Shown here piece after piece: positions 7,968 to 15,908 of a stretch of 15,908 bases of DNA. Position 1 is the stretch's first letter. The number at the start of each line of letters is the position of its first letter. The notes under the pieces are model-generated. The model did no database searches. It worked only from the letters and a program-made list of their open reading frames with translations, and had not been told where the DNA came from. Made by a program: the position numbers and the translations under genes. The DNA is from Irineochytrium annulatum (taxonomy: Eukaryota > Chytridiomycota > Chytridiomycetes > Chytridiales > Chytridiaceae): contig JADGJL010000669.1 in NCBI GenBank assembly GCA_027600665.1, forward strand, positions 1 to 15,908. The letters are read 5' to 3'.

Positions 7968-10112
7968 TTAATCTGAGATCGTGGTGTTAAAGCCGAACTT
8001 CTCTTTCTCAATTCTCATGAGCGTCATCATGAACCCAATGTTAGGCGCGGCGCCGTGCCGGACGGAACGTACGAGTTCGTACGCCTTCCGAAGCGTCATG
8101 TCCTCTCTCATCATCAAGTATGCGATCACCACCGTCACCGAACGAGATTTGCCCGCGCGGCAATGGACGAGGATTATATTATCTGGTGAAGCACTTCGTG
8201 CAGAGTCTAAAGATTCGTGTTAGTATCGCAAGCTGCCACCGGTTTGCAGTTCACCTATGAAGTCGATACTGTCCTTGATTGCGTCCCCAGCATCCTGCTC
8301 CGCGCTGTCCTGTATCCCAATCCACTTCCCCGTCACGCCCTCCCTGCCGTCCATCACGGACGACGCGTCTTGAACCTCTTTCGCCATGTTTAACACGTGG
8401 GTGACGCCAATCCTTTTCAGCTGCGCAGTCGCGTCCCTCGCTGTCGGGATGATGTCCGACCCGAGCATAAGGTATTCTGTAATTTTCGACACTGGCTCCA
8501 TAATCTCTGGCGTGAACGCCTCGCAACCGACGTCCTCCTCGCTCGACGCCGTCGTCGCTGGTGAACCACGCAGCCCCTCCGGCGTCAGATGTTGGCTCAA
8601 ATTTGACCCACGGCGGTTATCTATAACCATCCCGCGAAGCGACGTCGTGGAGCTGGGTGAGTTGGTGTTGACTGAGAGGGTCGACCGCTTGCGACCCTGT
8701 GGTACCTGGGTCGCGGTGTAGGGGCTGTCTGCGTCCATCGGGCTAGAGGAGCTTGCGCTGTTCGTGCGTCTTGGCGTTTGCATGCGTTCGACAACGTACG
8801 ACGGCACGGGTAACATTTTCCCCTGTTGGCTCCTCCCGCCGTCCATGACGAGCCGCGACGGCGCGAGAGTTGTCGCACCCACGCTGTCACGGCCGTCTCC
8901 CTCCTGCTCCCTTTCCCCGTCGATGGACATAGGGCTGCCGGCGCCGTATCCGGACCCAGCGGCGAACGCGCCCGACCCCGGGTGGTCCTCGAACGCAGCA
9001 AAACCGCCGACGAGAAACCCAACGCGGACGACCGTGTCGCACGCGTCCCTCTCGGCGTCGTCCTTCACAATCCGGATTGGTGGGTCCGCCGCCGCCGCGT
9101 CGTCCCCGTCCCTGGCGTCCAGCACGCCCTCCCTCAAAATCTTCACCAGTGTCCACGCGTCCGATCCCTCCCCCTCCTTCATGTCGTCGTCCAATACGAT
9201 AACGCATTTCACATTCCTGACCCTCCCCGTCCTCGACTCGACCTGCTCGACGGGACCCGAGCGGCACCACCTCTGGTACACCAGACGGGACTCCGGGTTC
9301 GTCAGGAACGGGTCGAGGTTAAAGGTGGACGCGGTGCCTTTGCGGAAACGCTTGAGGATAAGCTGGGGAAGGCTCAGGTTCACGGAGCCAGCGATCCGGC
9401 CGGCGGTGAAGTCGTCGATGGCGCGGAGGTCGAGGAGGAGGAGGTTCGCGTTTTGCGGAAGGGAAGGGGATTTGGGAGAGGAGGCCTGGTAGGGGGACGA
9501 GGCCGCCAGAGGAGAATTGGTGGCGAGGTGGTTGAGGAGCTCTGCTGGCGTCAGGGGGATAATCTTGGGCTCGTCAGAGAAGGATATAGGTGAGACTGGG
9601 GAGACAGCAGGCCCCGCCGATGTCGCCGTCGTCGCGTTGCGGCCGGCTAGAGGCGAGTGCTGCGATGTCCCACCCCTCAACAGCGGCTCGGCCGCGGACG
9701 TCGCGTTGCCACGCGTCGAGACGGATCCTTCTCTCGACTTGGCGCGGGAGTGGACCCCGTCGTCCCACGACGAGCCCCTTGACGCGCTGGGCCCTCCCGC
9801 CCTCGCGCTCCCCGCGCCGAGGTGGTCCGAGTCTGTCCAGATCTTGGAGAGCGAGTCCTTGCTGGACTTCCCGGAGCGACCAGTGAACGAGCCGTCGCTC
9901 TTCTCGCGCTTCAAGGCCCGGCCGGCGGCTCCACCATTGTTGCCGTTGTCGAGCGCGAGATCGGAGAGGGACAGGAGCGAGGCTACGCTGCCACTCCCTC
10001 TCCTCGTCAGAACGGGCGTCGAACCAGCAGCAGCGACCGCATTGCTGGCCTTAAGAACTCCGTCTGGCGCAGGGGCCGCCGGGGAGATCGTGTGGCGGGA
10101 CGGCTCCCTCAT
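7968..10112 (-). CDS. Dual-specificity (MAP-kinase-type) phosphatase with rhodanese-like domain
   Basis: Predicted to remove phosphate from Tyr and Ser/Thr, most likely on a MAP kinase. Exons 8255-10112 and 7968-8206 give 698 aa plus TAA. The 48-nt intron (8207-8254) has GTGAAC, a perfect TACTAAC branch site and TTTAG. The start is the only ATG after an in-frame TAA. Residues 1-180 are Ser/Gly-rich and disordered. A rhodanese-like domain spans about 184-378 (LLLLDLRAIDDFTAGRIAGS to VGFLVGGFAAFEDHPG); its basic stretch LILKRFRKGT sits where MAPK phosphatases carry a kinase-docking motif. A linker follows to about 535. The phosphatase domain runs about 540-690: ITEYLMLGSDIIP, IGVTHVLNMAKEV, probable acid D602, then VHCRAGKSRS with nucleophile C635 and R641, and AYLM. 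All catalytic residues are present. It resembles yeast Msg5 and animal MKPs; which kinase it serves cannot be told. Confidence 0.93.
8207..8254 (-). other. Intron in the phosphatase gene
   Basis: GTGAAC...GATACTAACACGAATCTTTAG, 48 nt, phase 1. Without it translation stops soon after base 8220 and the HCRAGKSRS active site is lost. Confidence 0.93.
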
Positions 10113-10166
10113 CGCGCTGATTGGTGACTTCGTATGGTCGTATGTGACGGCCGTTGTGGAATGTGC

Positions 10167-10307
10167 TTAATGGATAGTTGCAGACTGCAGAGCTTTGATG
10201 GAGACGGGGCCAGCTTGGGGTCGAAGGTCTCCGCGAGCGTGTGGACGGAGTTGGAAGATCTGCTTGACCGCACGTCGTGAAGGCGCCGTCAATCTTCGTG
10301 CGGCCAT
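10167..10307 (-). CDS. Small Arg-rich ORF (46 aa) in the phosphatase 5' leader; possible uORF
   Basis: ATG at 10305-10307, TAA at 10167-10169, ending 54 nt before the phosphatase ATG. The peptide begins MAARRLTAPSRRAVKQIFQL, basic and free of acidic residues, like a mitochondrial presequence or simply a GC-rich uORF, and later contains one Asp. An in-frame ATG at 10421 would lengthen it to 84 residues. If transcribed in the leader it could reduce phosphatase translation. There is no homology I recognise and no GT donor that would fuse it to the phosphatase, so it may be non-functional. Confidence 0.3.
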   Translation of the reverse strand: MAARRLTAPSRRAVKQIFQLRPHARGDLRPQAGPVSIKALQSATIH

Positions 10308-10376
10308 TTTGACGGCTACGAAAGAAGTATGTATGCCTGGTATCGAAACATGGGTGCTGCAGTAACAAAAAACAAG

Positions 10377-10382
10377 TTTATT
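10377..10382 (-). terminator. Possible poly(A) signal for the F-box-like gene
   Basis: TTTATT on the plus strand reads AATAAA on the minus strand. It lies about 500 nt downstream of the F-box gene stop, which makes a long but possible 3' UTR. Confidence 0.25.
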
Positions 10383-10883
10383 ACATGGCAAATCGGGTAC
10401 GAAGGCACAGTAAACTATCATTAATGCGAGACACAGAAAGCCGAGGGGGCAAAGGAGGAGAGGTTTGGAAATAAAGAAATTCGAAGGACGAGGACAATGA
10501 AAGCGCTAACGGTCTGAACAGGAACGGAATAAGGGCAATTTTTGCGGTGGGTGACGTGGCCGGGGTAAAAGCCTCGGATCGGCGAGATACAAAACAGAAA
10601 ACAAGAACATATTAAATACATGTCGTGAGACGTAAGTAAACACCGAATTCAAGTCATACAAGAAAGAAAGAGATTTCGCCTGAAAACCAAATTTGACGCA
10701 GTCGATTAAATGCAGACACATTAGATAAAGGACGCTAACGAACACAACGTGGTGAGAAAGAGAGAAATAATAATAGCCCAATAATAATAGGTGGAAGAGG
10801 ACCGCGGGCGGAAACCATTGTTGGAAATTATTGTTCTATGTAGCGTATGACAAAGCGAAATTGGATGATTAAGGTACAGTAAG

Positions 10884-13800
10884 TTATGTGGCCATAAGAG
10901 CGGCGGCGACTTCATCCCATTCATCATCCGGTAGGAAAACTGTTGAAAAATAGGTCAGTTCACACGTATCAACAAGCAAATATCAGCCAGCCGACATAAA
11001 TACTCACATTCATCCTCGTCGCGCAAAAGATTTTTATCACGCAATCCGAATTGCAACATGCCTTTGATGAAGCTAGCAGACAGAAAAAGCAAGGTTAACA
11101 TCAAGGTATCAAGAGCCACGACTAATTGAATGTGTCGAACATACCAATAAGCTTCACCAGGATAAGCCGGGTCGTCGCAGACGGCCAGCAGGCTCCTCAA
11201 GCTATCCATGGCCATCGCTACGACCCTGAAGCTGACGTCGCCCTCTAGTACGGGCACAAGGTTAATCCTTATGCCGGCCGCGTTCGGGTGCCGTCTCCTC
11301 TGGTACCTCGAGTAGATCAACGCCGCGCGCTGGTCACAAAGCGGGCGCGTGGCGTGAAGGGAGCACAGGAGGGCCTCGGAGACGACGCCGGCGGGTAGGT
11401 TCGACACCGACTCGCGAGAGGGCACGGGCAAGCGGAGACGCTGTTGCACCAGAATGCGGCGGTAGCAGCGAGCGGCGGTTGGCCATTCATCCCAGTCACC
11501 TAAAGGTAAGCAAGAACAGAAGTCAGCAACTCCAATGATAAAAATTGTTGTACTAAGACAAAAAGGAACAGATGCTCACCTGGCGGCGAGTCGGCGATGA
11601 CAGCCGAGCAGGCCAAAGCCTCATCCAACACAAGAGCACCTGCATCCAACAAATCTCCCGCACGATCCCGATCTCCCTCCCTCAGCGCATCCGCCAAGCA
11701 TGCGCCAACATCCACACAGTACCTCAGCGCGCCAGAGTCCCCACCCGCCGCGGCCGCCATCGCGTCCCCGCACTCGAAAAGCGCGTCAACAGCGTCGGAC
11801 AGCACGCGCACGACCTCCGGCCCGCCCAACCTGAATCCGACCATCTCGTCCCTGCACGGGTCGATAACCCCCGCCGCCTGCGACTCCAAAAACGTGCACA
11901 CGGTTCTCGGCCCGAGACGGACGGCTGCCTCCCACCGCCTCGACGTGACGGGTACGCCCAGCGCTAGTGCGTGCCGCCAACACGCAGCCGCAGCGGCGTC
12001 CGTGGGCGCGCGCCGGATGTACCTTGACAGCGCCTTGTCTTCAGGCCACCGCGCTAGGTCATCGTCGGAGTCACCCGCCGTCCGTTGTTGCCCGCCGCCC
12101 GCGACGTAAGCCTGAAGGAGGTGCAGGATGGGCAGGCTGCCTCGGTCCAACGCGGCCGTCAGGTGCCGAGGCATGACGCGCGGGCCAAACGACAGCACGA
12201 GCGCAACGCTGCGGGCCGATCCCGATGCGACGAGCGCGTCCATGGCACGGGCAACGAAGCTCCGCGGCCGCCAGCTCAGCAAAGGCAGGTGGCCGCACCG
12301 ACCCGACCCACCAATCGACAAAGGGTACGACAACGCATCCACATCCCCACCCTCCTCGCCCGCGCTTACGGCCTGTTGCAGGATCAACCCCATGGTCCTG
12401 AACGCCCCCAGGCCAACCATAGCCTCGTCGAGCGCGTCCACGGCCCCACCGGCGGCAGCATGCGCGTCCTCATCCTCCCTCGCGAGCCTCTCCAGCACGA
12501 GCCACCTCGAGCTTTGGCATCGCGGCCACAACCATCCGTCCGGGTGGCAAAGCGACCCCGGGTCGCCCCGGTCCCATGCGCGCGAGAAGGCTTCCGAGAC
12601 GACACGCGGGTCGAGCGACAGCGCGCACGCGTCCAGGAGGACAGCCACGGTCGCGCTGTCGCCGCCGACGGCGGCGTCCAACAGCGCGCGGCGGTCGTCG
12701 ACGGTGGGAGAACCGGCGGTAGTGGAAGGTTTGATGGCGGTATTGACGGGGAGATGCGGGTCGGAAAGGATGGCGGGTGGAGGTGTTGGCCAGGATTGGG
12801 GCTCGGCCGCTGAGGCGATATCAGGGGATTGGGCAAGGTCAGGATTTGCTATGGCGTGCAAGGGGTGGTGTTCGAGCGACAGCGGCGGTCGCGGGAGGTT
12901 CGTCTGCGAGACAGACACGGTGTTGGCGACGGAGGCGCTGAATGAAGAAAATGTCAGATGTTGGCAAACACTAAGCACTCGGATATCGACGTCCGAGACC
13001 AAGTTTAAACTCCGCCAAATTGCTTAACTCACCCGAACAGCTCGTAAGCGCGCTCAGACACGAGCTCGGCCACGACCACGAGCGCGCGGTCAGGCGCCGA
13101 GGCCCTGCGGTGTATCCTCTGGAGGTCGTACCGCGACGTCCTCCCGGCCATCAGGAGCAAGCACCTCGCAGCGGCAGGGAAGCGCCTGAGGATCTTGTGG
13201 CGAATCGGGTGCTTGAGACAAGCGAGCAGAGGGTGGCTCGGCATCAGCGGCCTCAAATCCTCGACGGGCTGCGGCGGTGCTGGTGGCAGCGTATGGTTGT
13301 GGACCGTTAGCCACCGCGCGATGGTCACGGGATCCCGCATGAAAAGGCTGTAGAAGATTCGGCTAGTCAAGCAAAGCGTAGACGGTGTGCCGAGGAGTAG
13401 GAGGATGCACGTCAGGACCTCGGGCGGCATCTCTTGGAGGACCAGCCGCCGAGGGGCAATGGGCGCGCGGACGACGACGCTGTGGTGTGAACTGTGCGTG
13501 GTGGCGTGATGGTGATATGGGTGCTGGAAGCGGTGGTGACGGTAGTGGCTGCCGGCGTGGTATCGGGGATATGAATGAGGCGAGGGGATGGTCAGAGCGC
13601 TCACGAGGTCGTCCTGGCCGACATAGTCGCGGACGGGGGTGGGGCTGAGGTAAAGGCTTACGGGCGAGGAGGTTATGAGGTGGAGTTGGCGCATTTCGCC
13701 AGGGGAAGTAGGTGATGTGGGTGACATGTCGACATCGTAGGCGTGGCGGTCGTCCGAATGCGGAGCATTGCACAGGGTCTGCTGCGAGCCATACGATTGA

Positions 13801-14234
13801 TGAAGTTGCAGCTGCCGGTGGGAGACCTGATTGTCGCCGTGGTACTGGTAAGGGTGGTGAGTTTGGGGTGATTTGGTCGGCGTAAGCATCATGGCGGCCA
13901 TTCCGGGATCCCTCGACGGTGACGCATTAGGAAGGATGACCTTCCGCGTCGCAGTAGGCTGCGGGTGGTCGCCGGCGCCAGCGCTGGCGTTGCCGACGAC
14001 GTGGCTCGCGGCTCCTGCCAGTGCGTCCGTGCTCACAGAGCCGGCCAAGTGCATGGCCGTCTGCAGGGCCGACATCGATGGCGGACCAGCCGCGGCGTTT
14101 GTGGTGGCGTTGCTCGGGGCTGGGTTGGGGTGGAGCTTGGCCGGCATGGTCGGGGATGAGTCTGGCGACGGTAGCGACATCAGGGCCAGCACGTCCATCC
14201 CGATGCTGCCTGGAGGTGGCTCCAGTGCTTCCAT
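10884..14234 (-). CDS. F-box-like protein with degenerate helical (ankyrin-like) repeats, five exons
   Basis: Likely a substrate adaptor of an SCF ubiquitin ligase, inferred only from the F-box-like segment. Exons 13033-14234, 11580-12937, 11145-11499, 11008-11072 and 10884-10939 total 3036 nt: 1011 aa plus TAA. Introns are 95, 80, 72 and 68 nt, longer than in neighbouring genes, with donors GTGAGT, GTGAGC, GTATGT and GTGAGT. The start is the first ATG after an in-frame TAG. Residues 1-260 are Pro/Ser/His-rich and disordered, with many His at 219-252. The F-box-like segment is about 264-310 (LQEMPPEVLTCILLLLGTPS, SRIFYSLFMRDP, ARWL). From about 480, Ala/Leu-rich helical pairs such as RALLDAAVGGDSATVAVLLD suggest degraded ankyrin-type repeats. 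The protein ends EFFLPDDEWDEVAAALMAT. F-box/ankyrin families are common in zoosporic fungi. The gene model is firm; the function is weaker. Confidence 0.82.
12938..13032 (-). other. First intron of the F-box-like gene
   Basis: GTGAGT donor and pyrimidine-rich ATTTTCTTCATTCAG acceptor, 95 nt, the longest intron in the window. It joins SERAYELFG to ASVANTVS, removing the TGA at 13029-13031. Confidence 0.85.
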
Positions 14235-15327
14235 GTCGTGCTACGGTTCCCTTGCGTGCTCCGGGGCGTGGAGTACGAAGAGAGGCGGCCTCGCGGCGGT
14301 CCGGACAGAGGGTCGAGATGACGCGCGACGGAGCCAGTCGGGCGGGAGCCGTCTGGACAGTGGGTGGGGTCGGTGTCTGGTGGCGCTCCTGTGCCGGGGA
14401 GAGGAATGGCGCTGGTGGTTCCCCGTTCAGAGACTTGGGAAGGCGGCGGGCAGAGCTCTGGAGCGGAGTCAGTCGAACTTGCTCAAGTCCAACCAAGCAC
14501 ATTAATTGCGACGCGAAGCACACAAGCGATGGCGCGCACACTGCACAGCGACACCAGGAGAGCCGAGGCGGGGAGAAGTGTGAGACGGCAATAGGGAGCA
14601 GAGGGGAAGGGACGTGGGTAAAGAAGGTTGAGCCGATTGAGGTCCGAGGCAAGGGCATGGGGGTGCTTACGTGTCGTGTCGCGCTATGAATCCAATGCAC
14701 TGAGACTAGTAGCGATGCTGGCGGCGACGTCCGCGGCGGTGGAGGTGGTCGACGGTGGATGCGGTGGCGGTGGCCTCCCGATGCCGATGGTGAAGATTGA
14801 GCAGCGTAATCAAGGGATCGAGTTCCATTAATGTCACTGCGGATCGCTAGCCTGTCACGCCCCCGCAATCCCCCAGCCGCGCCCGTGCTTCGCCCGAGCC
14901 GGAAAAGAACGAAACATACAAGCGCGTTCCGCAGCCCTCCCTGAGCTTCAAAGCAGCGGGGCGAACAACACCCTGATCTGCCGAGCAGGCCCAGCGTAAG
15001 TCAGCCGAGCATGACGATGTGGCGTGGGGCTCACAGGGGTCGCCCAGCGGAAAGAAAGCGTGGCTACATGAATTTATCATTATCTTTATTGCTTGTTATT
15101 CATCTTTTCATCGAATCTTTCATCGTTTCCGCACGTAAAGGCGGTCCGCAATCTTCACAGTCTACTCCGGATGTTTACTTTCGTTTCTTTATGATGCCAT
15201 GCAAAATGTAATAAGAAAACAATAGACAGTTCGATCTAATTGAAGCGTGGATTGCAAGAGTGATATATATCAGTAGACACAAATGAAGGGACCCAAAGAA
15301 GGGGTGGGTGCATCCCGTTAAAGCCTA
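14235..15327. other. Intergenic region upstream of the F-box-like gene
   Basis: About 1.1 kb. The part from 14235 to 14870 is GC-rich and pyrimidine-rich on the minus strand, as expected of a leader and promoter of the F-box gene; the long open frames there have no family features. The part from 15060 to 15327 is AT-rich and likely the 3' UTR of the gene to the right. A perfect 12-bp palindrome TGATATATATCA lies at 15261-15272. I see no RNA gene or mobile element. Confidence 0.45.
15085..15090 (-). terminator. Possible poly(A) signal AATAAA for the right-hand gene
   Basis: TTTATT on the plus strand, about 240 nt beyond the stop at 15328 on the minus strand and inside an AT-rich stretch. Confidence 0.35.
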
Positions 15328-15908
15328 TCAGGCTTTCTCTTCCTCCACCCGTGCAGAGGTTGCGCTCTTAGCCCTTTTGGTCTCGGTAAGAGGAGATGGC
15401 GCCTTAATCCCACTCGACGTATTTGGCCTTAGTCTTGTGGGGCTTGTGGACAGACTTCGTGACTCTCCGCCAGCGACGGCACCTCCAACACTAAACGAGG
15501 TACCTGCTCCGGTGCCAGCAGCGCCAGCAGCGCCAGCAGCGACTGCCACCGACGGCTTCGGAAAAGACGTTGTAGCCGCCAAGCTCGCGCCCGCGGCCGC
15601 CGCCGTCGCCTTAACTCCCAGGTTGAATCTGTTCCTGCCCGCGGCGGGATTCGGCGACGACCCCAGCGTGACGCGATTCCGTCCGAGTTCCGGCCCGTTA
15701 TCCTCTCCTTCAGATTCCTCTAATATCTGTTTGCTTTTCGACGCCGCGCTGAACGAACCCCTTGGCGCGCCTGTGCCCCCTCCGCCGCTACCGCTACCTC
15801 CACTCAACCCGCTAGGACCAATACCCACTCCACCGCCACCGTTTCCTATCAGCGACGTGATCGACGACATCCCAGACTCGCTACCCGAAGGTGAGGACGC
15901 ACCCGAAC
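15328..15908 (-). CDS. Gly/Ala/Ser-rich protein, C-terminal part (cut by window edge)
   Basis: The frame is open from the right edge to TGA at 15328-15330, about 192 residues. The ATG at 15868-15870 is internal or an alternative start, since Ser/Gly codons continue in frame to base 15908. The sequence is low complexity: a Gly-rich run, then an acidic LEESEGEDNG, two near-copies of GRNRxxLG (GRNRVTLGS and GRNRFNLGV), an Ala-rich stretch, a Ser/Thr/Pro-rich stretch with SP and TP sites, and a charged tail (TKRAKSAT, EEEKA). The Ala/Gly part is coded by three perfect copies of a 9-base unit at 15514-15540. No domain is visible. This looks like the disordered tail of a larger protein whose domain lies outside the window. 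Function unknown. Confidence 0.62.
   Translation of the reverse strand, partial: SGASSPSGSESGMSSITSLIGNGGGGVGIGPSGLSGGSGSGGGGTGAPRGSFSAASKSKQILEESEGEDNGPELGRNRVTLGSSPNPAAGRNRFNLGVKATAAAAGASLAATTSFPKPSVAVAAGAAGAAGTGAGTSFSVGGAVAGGESRSLSTSPTRLRPNTSSGIKAPSPLTETKRAKSATSARVEEEKA
15514..15540. repeat. Three perfect 9-bp tandem repeats in coding sequence
   Basis: GCCAGCAGC repeated three times without change, coding the Ala-Ala-Gly pattern of the Gly/Ala-rich protein on the minus strand. Likely slippage-prone and length-variable between strains. Confidence 0.7.

Larger units (their letters stand above)
10113..10883. other. Intergenic region between the phosphatase and F-box-like genes
   Basis: Both flanking genes are on the minus strand, so this holds the F-box gene 3' UTR and the phosphatase leader and promoter. 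The part from about 10420 to 10870 is strongly purine-rich on the plus strand (pyrimidine-rich in the transcript), with several AAGAAAGAAAGAG and AATAATAATAG runs. The part from 10167 to 10307 holds a small ORF. I see no RNA gene. Confidence 0.45.

Noticed and set aside
8764..9593. Two long plus-strand open frames (242 and 255 aa) across the phosphatase gene
   Set aside because: Shadows of the rhodanese-containing exon, which has recognisable domain blocks on the minus strand.
12128..13027. 299-aa plus-strand open frame inside the F-box-like gene
   Set aside because: Antisense to a minus-strand exon with matching splice phases; Ser/Ala-rich composition without any family feature.
13927..14868. 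313-aa minus-strand open frame overlapping the F-box gene start and its upstream region
   Set aside because: Overlaps the first exon in another frame. It is Pro/Arg/Ser-rich with no domain; best explained as leader sequence.
1..15908. tRNA, rRNA, CRISPR arrays, insertion sequences or viral genes
   Set aside because: Read on both strands for cloverleaf-type motifs, rRNA core words, regular repeat-spacer arrays and transposase or capsid/polymerase signatures; none was convincing. A tRNAscan or Rfam search was not possible here.

Overview
The window looks like part of a nuclear chromosome from a fungus. It is GC-rich. The genes are intron-containing and carry very short spliceosomal introns (mostly 38-60 nt, some 68-95 nt) with GT...AG ends. 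Several introns have a recognisable branch point; the best is TACTAAC in the phosphatase intron. The gene set is fungal: a CreB/USP12-type deubiquitinase, tRNA pseudouridine synthase Pus1, a large-subunit catalase relic, and a MAP-kinase-phosphatase-like protein with a rhodanese domain. The F-box-like protein would suit a chytrid-like early-diverging fungus, but I cannot fix the phylum from sequence alone.

Layout from left to right. 1-376 (-): 5' end of a CreB/USP12/46-family ubiquitin hydrolase gene, cut by the window edge. 566-2197 (-): Pus1 in nine exons, reconstructed end to end (424 aa). 2198-2425: short divergent spacer. 2426-3957 (+): a low-complexity protein with repeated acidic DDDxPL-type motifs and a C-terminal helical segment; its start is uncertain. 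4207 to at least 6441 (-): an unrecognised multi-exon gene whose 5' end is unresolved. 6800-6945: degenerate CGGACT-rich repeat. 7012-7830 (+): a 5'-truncated catalase pseudogene that still carries an intron. 7968-10112 (-): rhodanese plus dual-specificity phosphatase (698 aa). 10113-10883: spacer with a small Arg-rich ORF in the phosphatase leader. 10884-14234 (-): F-box-like/helical-repeat protein in five exons (1011 aa). 14235-15327: spacer. 15328-15908 (-): C-terminal part of a Gly/Ala/Ser-rich protein, cut by the right edge.

Nothing suggests an operon or a cluster with a shared pathway. The genes look like independent housekeeping, signalling and lineage-specific loci, and most lie on the minus strand. 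I found no tRNA, rRNA, CRISPR array, or transposon with recognisable ends. The most unusual items are the decayed catalase beside the CGGACT repeat, the unrecognised gene with hidden upstream exons, the acidic DDDxPL repeat protein, and possible upstream ORFs or alternative starts at two genes. I did not find convincing evidence of a new biological system.
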